A DNA stretch of 64,000 nt from Archangium sp. (GTDB lineage Bacteria > Myxococcota > Myxococcia > Myxococcales > Myxococcaceae). The position numbers and the translations under genes are program-made. Below the pieces are notes generated by a model. It made no database searches. It saw only the letters and a program-made list of their open reading frames with translations, and was not told the DNA's origin. This document shows, piece after piece, positions 24,248 to 31,675 of the stretch; the stretch's first letter is position 1, and the number at the start of each line of letters is the position of its first letter. The stretch is from NCBI GenBank assembly GCA_030681645.1, contig JAUXRX010000023.1, positions 1 to 64,000 on the forward strand, read 5' to 3'.

Positions 24248-25020
24248 GCTCTCGTTCCGGAAAACCAGCTGCCACTGCCGAGCCCCGCGGAGTGGGCGTA
24301 TTGGCCCGACGTCCAGGTCCAGCCCTCGAGGCCGGCCACCATCTCCTGCAGCTCGGCGGGCTCGTAGATGCGCATCGAGCTGACGGTGCCGTCCCACGCC
24401 GAGACTGCGAGCGCGACCGGACTGAACCAGGTGAGGAGTGCGCGGGCGAGGCGTCGGTCCTTCGCCAGGGCAGGGGTCGCCAGCAGCGCGGCGATCCCCA
24501 CCGGCGCCATGGCGAGGAACGAGACCGGGTTGCGCACCAGGCTCTCGGCGATGAAGACGCCGGGCGCGCCGGCACACGCGCCGAGGATCGCCTGCTTCGC
24601 GAGGTCCGGCGGAAAGTGGTGGAGCGCGTTGATGATCACCCGCACGCGCCCGGCACCGAGGGCAGGGGAGATGTGGGTGGCGTCGACCGGCTCGGCCACG
24701 AAGTCGAGGCGCTCGGAGCGCAACGATTCCCACTCGGCGATGGCTGGGAACAGATCGGACATGAGGAAGTGCACGTCGTGGCCGCGCTTCGCCATCGCGT
24801 CACAGAGGATGGCGGCCGGTCCTCCTGCACCCGCGCAGAGATCGAGCACCTGCGAGGTGCCCGCCGCGTCGAGGCAGCGGGCGAGGGGCGCGACGAGGCC
24901 GTCCATCAAGCCGCCCCAGCGGATGGCGCGGCTGAGGGCTTCCACGATCGTGTCGCGGAGCACCGCGGGCACCCACGGGGAATCGTTGAACTCGAAGAGC
25001 TGGAAGCGCGGCAGGGCCAA
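24244..25020 (-). CDS. SAM-dependent methyltransferase, class I
   Basis: This 258-aa protein has a Rossmann-type SAM site 'VLDLCAGAGGPAAILCDAM' (motif I), an acidic end of strand 2 in 'VHFLMSDLFP', and 'ADRVRVIINALHHFPPDL'-type motif IV/post-motif region (here 'VIINALHHFPPDLA'). After about residue 165 there is a hydrophobic, possibly membrane-associated stretch ('FLAMAPVGIAALLATPALA'). Substrate is unknown; small-molecule or lipid acceptors are usual for such proteins. The start is TTG at 25020, supported by a GGGGAGAGG site about 9 bases upstream. It follows a 47-aa gene and overlaps the lipoprotein gene by 4 bp. Confidence 0.82.
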   Translation of the reverse strand: MALPRFQLFEFNDSPWVPAVLRDTIVEALSRAIRWGGLMDGLVAPLARCLDAAGTSQVLDLCAGAGGPAAILCDAMAKRGHDVHFLMSDLFPAIAEWESLRSERLDFVAEPVDATHISPALGAGRVRVIINALHHFPPDLAKQAILGACAGAPGVFIAESLVRNPVSFLAMAPVGIAALLATPALAKDRRLARALLTWFSPVALAVSAWDGTVSSMRIYEPAELQEMVAGLEGWTWTSGQYAHSAGLGSGSWFSGTRA

Positions 25021-25041
25021 GGTCTTGCCCTCTCCCCGCCC

Positions 25042-25185
25042 TCAGTCCATCGGGTGGAGCTTCTTGAGCGCCGCGATGACCTTCGCCTTGCGCGGCGGCT
25101 GCTGCGGAGGCGGCTGTGGCTTCTTCTCCACCGCGGCCTTCGCTCGCGCCAACACGGTCAGCGGGATCTTCACCTGCTTCTTCAC
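25042..25185 (-). CDS. Small 47-aa Lys/Pro-rich protein
   Basis: A GTG-initiated frame of 47 codons. Its start overlaps the stop of the upstream gene as GTGA (25182-25185), and its stop is 21 bp before the methyltransferase start. The product is basic: 'MKKQVKIPLTVLARAKAAVE', then a Lys-Pro-Gln-Pro-rich bridge and a short helix 'KAKVIAALKKLHPMD'. The tight coupling on both sides is the main reason to accept it. No family is recognised. Confidence 0.55.
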   Translation of the reverse strand: MKKQVKIPLTVLARAKAAVEKKPQPPPQQPPRKAKVIAALKKLHPMD

Positions 25186-25451
25186 GCGTAGCGCTTCTGG
25201 GCGATGGCGCGCAGAAGCCCCCCGTTGGCCTCGAGGAAGCGGCGGAACTCGCCCTCGTCGAGACGCATCTTGGTGAGCACGCCGTGGATGAGCTCGTCGA
25301 CCGGCCGCGCATCGGCCTTCTTGAGCTCCATCGCGATCTTCAGCATCGCCACGCCGTAGAGCGGGCTCGCGATGAGATCAGCGGGCACGCTTTCGGTGGG
25401 TGCAGCTTCCAGAGCGACGACCCTCGACTGCTTCCCCCTCGGGATGGCCAT
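25182..25451 (-). CDS. Small hypothetical protein, 89 aa
   Basis: The first gene of the leftward operon. The ATG at 25451 gives 'MAIPRGKQSRVVALEAAP', and a longer frame to 25565 has no likely coding character. The body is helical: 'PLYGVAMLKIAMELKKAD' then 'VDELIHGVLTKMRLDEGEFRRFLEANGGLL', ending KRYA. The helix pattern is similar to small regulatory or partner proteins, but no DNA-binding motif is clear. The start codon abuts a cluster of TGAC words that could be its operator. Confidence 0.6.
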   Translation of the reverse strand: MAIPRGKQSRVVALEAAPTESVPADLIASPLYGVAMLKIAMELKKADARPVDELIHGVLTKMRLDEGEFRRFLEANGGLLRAIAQKRYA

Positions 25452-25485
25452 GACATGACCATACGTGACGTGACATGTGAGGTCA
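25451..25485. promoter_or_regulatory. Cluster of TGAC/TGACATG words at an operon start
   Basis: The segment contains TGACATGACC, then GTGACGTGACATG and GAGGTCA, giving several direct and inverted copies of TGAC within 35 bp. It lies immediately upstream of the small operon's first ATG and about 110 bp from the divergent kinase gene. An operator is plausible; no regulator is identified. Confidence 0.35.
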
Positions 25486-25594
25486 ACGAACGACTTGATC
25501 TTGTTGGCATTTCTTTGAGTTCCGTTGCACGCGCAAACCCGGTGTGGTTGTGTGCCGACCTTCATTTCGGGCCGGTAAATCGGCCTCGGCGCGC

Positions 25595-26242
25595 ATGAAA
25601 CTGGACCACCGCTACATCGTCGTCGAGGGTCCGATTGGCGTCGGAAAGTCCTCGCTCACCAACATCGTCGCGGAGCGTTTCCAGGCTCGCCGCGTGATGG
25701 AAGTGGTGGAAGAGAACCCGTTCCTCGCCAGCTTCTACGGCGACCGGGCGAAGTACGCGTTTCAGACGCAGATGTTCTTCCTGCTCTCGCGCTTCAAGCA
25801 GCAGCAGGAGCTCTTCCAGCAGGACCTGTTCGCCTCGGTGACGGTGAGCGACTACCTGTTCGCCAAGGACCGCATCTTCGCGGCGCTCACGCTCGACGAG
25901 AACGAGATGGGCCTCTACGAGCGCGTGTTCGACGCCCTGGGCCCGCGGGTGACCAAGCCCGATCTCGTGATCTACCTGCAGGCGCGGATGGACGTGCTGC
26001 TGGGCCGCATCAAGAAGCGGGCGCGCGACTTCGAGCGGAAGTTCGACGCGAGCTACCTCGAGTCGCTGTGCAAGTCGTACAACGACTTCTTCTTTCACTA
26101 CACCGACACGCCGCTCCTGGTGGTCAACACGAGCGACATCGACTTCGTCAACAACCCGGAAGACCTGGAGAATCTGATGCAGGTCATCCGCCAGACACGC
26201 AAGGGCACGGTGCATTACCAGCCGCTCCCCAGCAGGAAGTAG
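25595..26242 (+). CDS. Deoxynucleoside kinase
   Basis: This 215-aa protein belongs to the dNK/deoxyguanosine-deoxyadenosine kinase family (PF01712), which phosphorylates deoxynucleosides in salvage. It has the P-loop 'EGPIGVGKSSLTNIVAE', the substrate-side Glu in 'VVEENPFLASFY', the 'FQTQMFFLLSRFKQQQ' helix, the conserved 'SDYLFAKDRIFA' (Asp-Arg pair) and the lid 'RIKKRARDFERKFD'. The start is ATG 25595; the longer frame to 25544 has no family match. It is followed after 108 bp by panB and could share its transcript. Confidence 0.9.
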   Translation: MKLDHRYIVVEGPIGVGKSSLTNIVAERFQARRVMEVVEENPFLASFYGDRAKYAFQTQMFFLLSRFKQQQELFQQDLFASVTVSDYLFAKDRIFAALTLDENEMGLYERVFDALGPRVTKPDLVIYLQARMDVLLGRIKKRARDFERKFDASYLESLCKSYNDFFFHYTDTPLLVVNTSDIDFVNNPEDLENLMQVIRQTRKGTVHYQPLPSRK

Positions 26243-26338
26243 CATTCGCGTTAAGACGTACCCAGTCCTGGTCGACGGCGACTCGAGAGAGCGGCGAACC
26301 GACAGCAGCTCAGGGCCTCACCCGCAGTCCACAGAAGC

Positions 26339-26347
26339 AGGAGGTGA
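26339..26347 (+). promoter_or_regulatory. Strong ribosome binding site of panB
   Basis: AGGAGGTGA is a full-length match to the anti-Shine-Dalgarno sequence, three bases before a GTG start. It fixes the panB start at 26351 and is stronger than most sites in this window. Confidence 0.8.
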
Positions 26348-26350
26348 ACC

Positions 26351-27241
26351 GTGAAGAACCAGGTCACCATCCACACGCTCAAGAAGCTGAAGACCGCAGG
26401 TCAGAAGATCTGCATGGTCACCGCCTACGATGCGACGTTCGCCCGGCTCTTCGACGAAGCGGGGGCTGACGTCCTCCTCGTGGGAGATTCCGTCGGCATG
26501 GTGGTGCAGGGTCACGACTCGACCCTGCCCGTGACGATGGACCAGATGGTCTACCACTCGCGCGCCGTCACCCGCGGCGCCAAGCGGGCGCACGTGGTGG
26601 GCGACATGCCCTTCATGAGCTACCAGAACTCGGTGGAAGAGGCGGTGACCAACGCCGGCCGCCTGGTGGCCGAAGGTGGCGTGGGCAGCGTGAAGCTCGA
26701 AGGCGGCGCGGAGTTCGCCGACGTGGTGACCCGCATCGTGCGCGCGTCCATTCCCGTGATGGGGCACCTGGGGCTGACGCCTCAGTCCATTCACAAGATG
26801 GGCGGCTACGTGGTGCAGGGCCGCGACGAGGACACCGCGCGCAAGCTGCTCGACGACGCGGTCGCGCTCGAGCAGGCCGGTTGCTACGCGCTGGTGCTCG
26901 AGGGGGTCCCGCTCGAATTGGCGAAGACGATCACCTCGCGGCTCTCGATTCCCACCATCGGCATCGGCGCGGGCAAGCACTGCGATGGCCAGGTGCTGGT
27001 CTGCTACGACCTGCTGGGGCTCAACCCGCACTTCAAGCCGAAGTTCGTGAAGCACTACGCGATGCTCTCGAGCGACGTGAACGGCGCGGCGAAGGCGTTC
27101 TTCGACGAGGTGCGCACGGGGTCGTTCCCCGACGAAGAGCACTCCTTCCGCAGCACCACGATGCGCCTGGTGGCCTCGAACCCCGACGTCGAGACGACGG
27201 AGCGGGACGAGAAGCACAGCGTGTTCGGCGTACCGGTCTGA
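26351..27241 (+). CDS. panB: 3-methyl-2-oxobutanoate hydroxymethyltransferase PanB
   Basis: PanB makes ketopantoate from 2-oxoisovalerate and methylene-tetrahydrofolate, the first step to pantothenate. Metal ligands and signature are seen in 'VTAYDATFARLFDEAG' and 'VLLVGDSVGMVVQGHD', 'VKLEGGAEFA' holds the catalytic-site Lys/Glu, and 'HLGLTPQSIHKMGGY' and 'LVLEGVPLELAK' follow. At 296 aa it has a C-terminal extension of about 30 residues past the usual ~265. The start is GTG behind a near-perfect ribosome site. panC follows three bases after the stop. Confidence 0.97.
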   Translation: MKNQVTIHTLKKLKTAGQKICMVTAYDATFARLFDEAGADVLLVGDSVGMVVQGHDSTLPVTMDQMVYHSRAVTRGAKRAHVVGDMPFMSYQNSVEEAVTNAGRLVAEGGVGSVKLEGGAEFADVVTRIVRASIPVMGHLGLTPQSIHKMGGYVVQGRDEDTARKLLDDAVALEQAGCYALVLEGVPLELAKTITSRLSIPTIGIGAGKHCDGQVLVCYDLLGLNPHFKPKFVKHYAMLSSDVNGAAKAFFDEVRTGSFPDEEHSFRSTTMRLVASNPDVETTERDEKHSVFGVPV

Positions 27242-27244
27242 CCC

Positions 27245-28105
27245 ATGGCTGCTCCAGTCGTCTGGAAGACGCCGGGTGAGGTGCGAGCCTGGGTCAAGTC
27301 GGTGCAGCTGCTGGGGCAGCGCATCGCGCTCGTGCCCACGATGGGGTTTCTGCACGAGGGCCACCTCTCGCTGATGCGGGAGGGCGGCAAGCGGGCCGAG
27401 GTGGTGGCGGCGTCGATCTTCGTGAACCCGACGCAGTTCGGGCCCCAGGAAGATCTCTCGACCTACCCGCGTGACGCCGCGGGCGATCTGCGGCGGTGCG
27501 GCAGCGCGGGCGTCTTCGGCGTCTACATGCCCGAGCCGTCGACCGTGTACCCGGGCGGCTACCAGACGTACGTGAACGTGGAAGAGGTGAGCCAGGGCCT
27601 GGACGGAGACAAGCGGCCCGGTCACTTTCGCGGCGTGGCGACGGTGGTGGCGAAGCTGCTGGCGCTCTTCCGCCCTGACGTCGCGCTGTTCGGCGAGAAG
27701 GACTACCAGCAGCTCCAGGTGATCACCCGGCTCAACGCCGATCTCGAGCTCGGCGCCGAGATCATCGGCATGCCGACCATCCGCGAGACCGACGGCCTGG
27801 CGATGAGCTCGCGCAACTCCTACCTCTCGCCCGACGAGCGAAGACGGGCGCTGGGGCTCTCGAGGGGGCTGTTCGCGGCGCAGAAGGCGGCCGCCGCGGG
27901 TGAAGCCGACGTGGCGAAGCTGCTCGCGCTGATCCGCACCGAGCTCGTCGGAGTGCAGGCGCGCGAGGACTACGTCGAGCTCGTCGACGCGAGAAAGCTG
28001 ACGCCGCTCACCGTGCTCGAGAAGGGCACCCCCGCGAGGGCCCTCGTGGCCGCCTTCATGGGCAAGACGCGCCTGATCGACAACGTCGCGATCCAGCTCG
28101 GCTAG
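27245..28105 (+). CDS. panC: Pantoate-beta-alanine ligase PanC
   Basis: PanC condenses pantoate and beta-alanine with ATP to give pantothenate. The 286-aa protein has the HIGH-type 'VPTMGFLHEGHLSLM', 'VNPTQFGPQEDLSTYPR', 'RPDVALFGEKDYQQLQVI' and the KMSKS-like 'MSSRNSYLSPDERR'. All key segments are intact. It directly follows panB (3-bp gap), and panD is not in the window. Confidence 0.97.
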   Translation: MAAPVVWKTPGEVRAWVKSVQLLGQRIALVPTMGFLHEGHLSLMREGGKRAEVVAASIFVNPTQFGPQEDLSTYPRDAAGDLRRCGSAGVFGVYMPEPSTVYPGGYQTYVNVEEVSQGLDGDKRPGHFRGVATVVAKLLALFRPDVALFGEKDYQQLQVITRLNADLELGAEIIGMPTIRETDGLAMSSRNSYLSPDERRRALGLSRGLFAAQKAAAAGEADVAKLLALIRTELVGVQAREDYVELVDARKLTPLTVLEKGTPARALVAAFMGKTRLIDNVAIQLG

Positions 28106-28172
28106 CCTGATCTGCTGGCAGAACGTCTGCATCCTCGACATTCACCAGCTCTTGTCTCAAGAGGGCCGCCTC

Positions 28173-28640
28173 ATGGCCGAGAAGCCCAACGCCGACGAAA
28201 AGCTCATCTGCGAGAACCGGCGCGCGCGCTTCGACTACCAGATCGACGACACCATCGAGGCGGGCCTGCAGCTCACCGGCAGCGAGGTGAAGGCCCTGCG
28301 CGCGGGCGAGGCCAGCCTGTCCGACTCGTACGCCTCGCCCGAGAAGAACGAGCTGTTCCTCTGCAACGCGCACATCGGGGCGTACAAACCGGCGTCGGCT
28401 TTCAGCCACACGCCGATTCGCAAGCGAAAGCTGCTGCTTCACCGGGTCGAGATAGACCGCTGGGCGACGAAGGTGAAGGAGCGCGGTTACTCGATTATCC
28501 CGTTGGTGATGTACTTCAAGAACGGGAAGGCGAAGATCCGCCTCGGGTTGGGCAAGGGAAAGACGGGCCTCGATCGGCGGGACACGATCAAGGACAGAGA
28601 AGCGAAGCGTGAGATGGACCGCGCGATGCGCAGACGGTGA
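28173..28640 (+). CDS. smpB: SsrA-binding protein SmpB
   Basis: SmpB brings tmRNA to stalled ribosomes for trans-translation. The 155-aa protein shows 'ICENRRARFDYQI', 'LTGSEVKALRAGEASLSDSY', 'LFLCNAHIG', 'RKRKLLLHRVEI' and the flexible basic tail 'DRRDTIKDREAKREMDRA'. ATG 28173 is chosen because an AGAGGG site lies about eight bases upstream and because the N-terminus then matches the family; a longer frame to 28152 is possible. The gene for an SspB homologue starts four bases after the stop. Confidence 0.97.
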   Translation: MAEKPNADEKLICENRRARFDYQIDDTIEAGLQLTGSEVKALRAGEASLSDSYASPEKNELFLCNAHIGAYKPASAFSHTPIRKRKLLLHRVEIDRWATKVKERGYSIIPLVMYFKNGKAKIRLGLGKGKTGLDRRDTIKDREAKREMDRAMRRR

Positions 28641-28644
28641 CGAC

Positions 28645-29142
28645 GTGACGGATCGGAAACTCAAAGAGAAGAAGGACCGCGTGCTGGAAGCTCTCGAGCA
28701 GGGGATGACGCAGATCCACCTCGACGCCCGCCGCCCCGGAGTCCTCGTGCCTGAGAAGTTCCGCGCGGAGCACCACCTGGTGCTCAACATCTCGTACCGC
28801 TTCGACCCGCCCGATCTCTCGGTGAGCGAGTGGGGCGTGCGGCAGACGCTGTCGTTCGGAGGCAGCCGCTTCACGGTGGGCGTGCCCTGGTCGGCGCTCT
28901 ACGCGGTGGCGTCGCTGGCCACGCGCGATTTCTGGATGTTCGCCGACGACATGCCGCAGGAACTGGCCGAGGCCGCGACCGAGAAGGCGAAGCTGCCCCC
29001 GATGCTCGACCCCGACTCCGAGAAGTCGAACGCCCGCGCGGTGCTGCGCGAGGTGGTGATGGAGAAGCGGTCGGACGGCGACGAGGGCCCACCGGAGCAG
29101 CCGACGGCTCCGCGGCGCGGGCACCTGCGAGTCGTCAAGTAG
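28645..29142 (+). CDS. sspB: ClpXP adaptor SspB (stringent starvation protein B)
   Basis: SspB tethers SsrA-tagged proteins to ClpX. The 165-aa protein has the substrate-binding fold ('IHLDARRPGVLVPEKF', 'LVLNISYRFDPPDL', 'TLSFGGSRFTVGVPWSALYAV'). After a disordered acidic linker it ends 'RRGHLRVVK', which matches the C-terminal ClpX-binding (XB) tail of E. coli SspB ('LRVVK'). Both functional ends are therefore present. It starts at GTG 28645, four bases after smpB, so tag addition (SmpB) and tag recognition (SspB) genes are co-transcribed. A longer frame from 28609 overlaps smpB and lacks similarity. Confidence 0.88.
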   Translation: MTDRKLKEKKDRVLEALEQGMTQIHLDARRPGVLVPEKFRAEHHLVLNISYRFDPPDLSVSEWGVRQTLSFGGSRFTVGVPWSALYAVASLATRDFWMFADDMPQELAEAATEKAKLPPMLDPDSEKSNARAVLREVVMEKRSDGDEGPPEQPTAPRRGHLRVVK

Positions 29143-29147
29143 GGCGC

Positions 29148-29207
29148 CTCGACTCCGCTCGGCGTGAGCGGAAACCGGCCCGATCCGTTCAGCCCGAGCG
29201 AAGTCGA
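29148..29207. repeat. Interspersed inverted repeat (CTCGACTCCGCTCGG family)
   Basis: Left arm 29148-29172 and right arm 29184-29207 are imperfect inverted copies of 'CTCGACTCCGCTCGG' plus a GTGAGCGGA/TCCGTTCAG end. The same pair with the same loop-side ends recurs at 45165-45224. Here it fills the gap between the convergent sspB and SnoaL-like genes and could serve as a bidirectional terminator. Confidence 0.85.
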
Positions 29208-29215
29208 CGGCCTGC

Positions 29216-29689
29216 CTACTGGCGCTTCTGCCAGGCCGTCAGCCCGGCCTTCGCCCTGCTGACCACCGCGCTGCGCAGCATCGGAGTCCACCCCAGCAGC
29301 GCGCCTGCGGGGCCGAGCGCCTGCCGGCTCCAGCGCCAGAAGTCGAAGCTGTCGACGTGGCGCACGATGCGGCCGTTGGCGAAGGTGAAGCTCGCGTCGA
29401 TGACGTTGTGCACCTTGCGCTTGCCGCCGAAGCGGTACCACGCCTCCCAGTGCGCGGCGCCGGTGGTGTCGTCGGCCTTCACGTCACGGAACTCGAGGCG
29501 GAACTCCTTCGCCTGCTGGCAGAGCATCGTCCACATGTCGCCGACGGCCTTGCCGCGGAGGTCGGGGAAGGCGGGATCGGTGAAGTGCGCTTCGGGGGCG
29601 TAAGCCGCGCGCATGGGGCCGGGATCCTGCCTGGCGAAGGCGGTGTAGAAATCGGTGATGAGCTGCGCGTTGGGGTGGAGGGCGCTCAT
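29216..29689 (-). CDS. SnoaL/NTF2-like domain protein
   Basis: A 157-aa protein with the alpha+beta cone fold typical of SnoaL-like polyketide cyclases and ketosteroid-isomerase relatives: 'LITDFYTAFARQDPGPM', 'YAPEAHFTDPAFPDLRG', 'HWEAWYRFGGKRKVHNVID', 'FTFANGRIVRHVDSFDFWRW'. Residues after ~125 are an extra tail. Such domains bind hydrophobic ligands and cannot be assigned a substrate here. The start overlaps the stop of the universal stress protein gene (ATGA, 29686-29689). Confidence 0.85.
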   Translation of the reverse strand: MSALHPNAQLITDFYTAFARQDPGPMRAAYAPEAHFTDPAFPDLRGKAVGDMWTMLCQQAKEFRLEFRDVKADDTTGAAHWEAWYRFGGKRKVHNVIDASFTFANGRIVRHVDSFDFWRWSRQALGPAGALLGWTPMLRSAVVSRAKAGLTAWQKRQ

Positions 29690-30120
29690 CGCCTGACGAC
29701 CAGCACGGGGCAGGGGGCGTGGTGCACCACGCGATCGCTCACCGAGCCGAGCAGGAAGCGCTGGGCCGCGTTGTGACCGCGGGCGCCCACGACCACGAGA
29801 TCGGCCCCGAGCGTCTTCGCCACCTCGCAGATGACGTCGACCGGCTCACCGAGCTCGACGCGGGTGCTCACCTTGAGGCCCGGCCGTTCTTTGGCGATCT
29901 GTTCCACGAGCGCCTCGGCCTTCTTCACGTCTTCCTGCGAGCGCGCTGACGAGGTGGTCACGTAGCCCGAGAGCGGGCCCACCGGGATCACCTGCGGGGT
30001 CTCGATGACGAAGAGAAAGGTGAGCTGCGCCGACATCTGCTCGGCGAGGCCCATCGCGAAGTGAGACGCGTCGATCGAGGGCTTGGAGCCGTCGACGGCG
30101 ACGAGGATGTTCTTGACCAT
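29686..30120 (-). CDS. Universal stress protein (UspA family)
   Basis: A single Usp domain of 144 aa: it opens 'MVKNILVAVDGSKPSIDASHFAM' and closes with 'DLVVVGARGHNAAQRFLLGSVSDRVVHHAPCPVLVVR'. The latter contains the Gly-x2-Gly-x9-Gly-(Ser/Thr) ATP-binding pattern, so it is probably an ATP-binding member. It is the middle gene of a leftward group with the PEGA protein upstream (12-bp gap) and the SnoaL-like gene downstream (4-bp overlap). Confidence 0.92.
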   Translation of the reverse strand: MVKNILVAVDGSKPSIDASHFAMGLAEQMSAQLTFLFVIETPQVIPVGPLSGYVTTSSARSQEDVKKAEALVEQIAKERPGLKVSTRVELGEPVDVICEVAKTLGADLVVVGARGHNAAQRFLLGSVSDRVVHHAPCPVLVVRR

Positions 30121-30132
30121 GACTGCACCGTC

Positions 30133-30705
30133 TTACTTCTTGAGTCGGATGTCGAGGGTCGCCGGCTTGCCACCCCGCAGTTTGCCCTGCCACGGCTGGT
30201 AGCCCGCCAGCTTGAGCACCAGCGTCGTCTCGCCGCGCCAGACGTTCTCTCCGGCCCAGGGCGTCTCGCCCACCGTCTTGCCGCCGATGATGATGGTCGC
30301 GCCGGTGGGCGTGGAGCTGATGATGATGGGCTCGCGCTCGCCGCCCGCGGTGAGCTCGTCGAGGAGGTTGGCCTCGCGCACGCCGTCGAGCGACTGAAGG
30401 TCGAGCTTCGGCTTGAAGTAGAGCAGGGCGCCGAGCCCGCCCAGGCCGGCCACGAGCGCGCCGATCACCAGCTTGAGGGCCCAGGGCCGCGCGTTGCGGG
30501 CGCGGAGCTCGGCGCGGTAGTTCTCCACGCGCTGCTCGATGGCCTTCGGGGCGCGCGCGGCGAGGTGGAGGTTGGCCTCGGGGGCGGGGCTGGGCGCGGG
30601 CACTCCGGCCTGCTCGACGCGCTCGAGGCGCTGCTCGAGCCGGCCGTCGGCGCCGAGGGCCGCCGGTCCCTCGCGGATGTCGTCCTGCTCCTTCGGATCG
30701 GTCAC
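30133..30705 (-). CDS. PEGA-domain membrane protein
   Basis: A 190-aa protein from a GTG start ('VTDPKEQDD'). The first ~80 residues are acidic/Ala-rich and cytoplasmic. One TM helix follows ('WALKLVIGALVAGLGGLGALLYF'), then a C-terminal PEGA domain ('IIISSTPTGATIIIGGKTVG', 'GETTLVLKLAGYQPWQGKL'). PEGA domains are small beta-sandwich modules found on the outside of the membrane in myxobacterial signalling proteins. It is divergent from the EamA transporter; longer frames toward 30972 would overlap the divergent gene and are rejected. Confidence 0.8.
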   Translation of the reverse strand: MTDPKEQDDIREGPAALGADGRLEQRLERVEQAGVPAPSPAPEANLHLAARAPKAIEQRVENYRAELRARNARPWALKLVIGALVAGLGGLGALLYFKPKLDLQSLDGVREANLLDELTAGGEREPIIISSTPTGATIIIGGKTVGETPWAGENVWRGETTLVLKLAGYQPWQGKLRGGKPATLDIRLKK

Positions 30706-30763
30706 CGCTGCATTGTGCCGTGAATTCCATGAAACCGGGCGGACGGAGGCGTATGGCGAGGTG

Positions 30764-31675
30764 GTGTCAAAGCCTGCCCTGAGCGCAGCCGAAGGGCCCC
30801 GGGTCAACGGAATCGCCGTCATCGCCGTGTCGTCGCTCTTCTTCGGGCTGATGGCGGTGCTCACGCGGTTGCTGGCGGGGAAGGTGCCGGCGGCCGAGGT
30901 CGCGACGGTGCGCTTCGCGGTGGGCATCATCGGCTGCGGCTTCCTCTTCGCGTGGAAGCGCCGGCGTCCCAACTTCGCCCAGTGGAGGCTGCTGGGCCTG
31001 CGCGGGCTCTTCGGCGGCGTGGCGGTGGTGACCTACTTCTTCGCCATCGAGCGGCTGGGGGCGGCGCCGGCCACGGTGCTCAACTATTCCTCGCCGATCT
31101 ACGCGGCGGCGTTCGCGGCGTGGTTCCTGGGGGAGACCTCGACCTCGATGCGCAGGGTGGGCCTGGTGGTGGCCACCTCGGGCGCCGCGTTCGTCACCTT
31201 CTCGACCGGCTCGGTGACGAACCCCTTCGTGCCGGACGTGGGGGCGCTGGCGGGCATCCTCTCGGCGGTGACGGGCGGGGCGGCGATGACGGTGATCCGC
31301 AAGCTGCGCGACGACACCGACGCGATCACGGTGTTCTTCGCCTTCTGCATCGGGGGGCTGGTGGTGAGCGCGCCGCTCGCGGCTCCGGGCTGGGTGCCGC
31401 TGTCAGGCTTCCCGTTGTTCATCTGCCTGGTGATCGGCGTGCTCTCGATCGGCGGTCAGATGCTCTTCACCTGGGGCATGGGCTTCACCAGCGCGACGGC
31501 GGGCAGCGCCACCACGCAGCTCGTGCCGGTGGTCGCGTGGACGCTGGCGCTGGGCTGGCTGGGTGAGCCCGTCACCCTGCTCGGAGTGGTGGGCGCGGTG
31601 CTGTGCGTGAGCGGCGTGCTGCTGGGCGTGGTGCCGTGGCGGGAGGTCATCCCGGCGCGACGGACAGATCCTTGA
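30764..31675 (+). CDS. EamA/DMT-family transporter
   Basis: About 303 aa with ten hydrophobic helices in two EamA halves: 'GIAVIAVSSLFFGLMAVLTR', 'LFGGVAVVTYFFAIERLG', 'ATVLNYSSPIYAAAFAAWFLGE', and in the second half 'GILSAVTGGAAMTVIRKLRD' and 'SATTQLVPVVAWTLALGWLGE'. These drug/metabolite transporters export small metabolites; the substrate is unknown. The start is GTG 30764 or 30761. The first ~10 residues ('KPALSAAEGP') are encoded by an interspersed repeat. The 3' end overlaps the convergent DUF971 gene by 29 bp. Confidence 0.87.
   Translation: MSKPALSAAEGPRVNGIAVIAVSSLFFGLMAVLTRLLAGKVPAAEVATVRFAVGIIGCGFLFAWKRRRPNFAQWRLLGLRGLFGGVAVVTYFFAIERLGAAPATVLNYSSPIYAAAFAAWFLGETSTSMRRVGLVVATSGAAFVTFSTGSVTNPFVPDVGALAGILSAVTGGAAMTVIRKLRDDTDAITVFFAFCIGGLVVSAPLAAPGWVPLSGFPLFICLVIGVLSIGGQMLFTWGMGFTSATAGSATTQLVPVVAWTLALGWLGEPVTLLGVVGAVLCVSGVLLGVVPWREVIPARRTDP
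30771..30800. repeat. CCTGAGCGCAGCCGAAGGG repeat in the start of a coding region
   Basis: A copy of a CCCTGAGCGCAGCCGAAGGG-type interspersed word (the reverse reads CCCTTCGGCTGCGCTCAGGG). It is translated as Pro-Ala-Leu-Ser-Ala-Ala-Glu-Gly at the N-terminus of the transporter. Only one arm is present. Confidence 0.55.

Noticed and set aside
26243..26350. Search for a tRNA or small RNA in the kinase-panB gap.
   Set aside because: No cloverleaf or terminator-like structure seen; only the panB ribosome site is clear.
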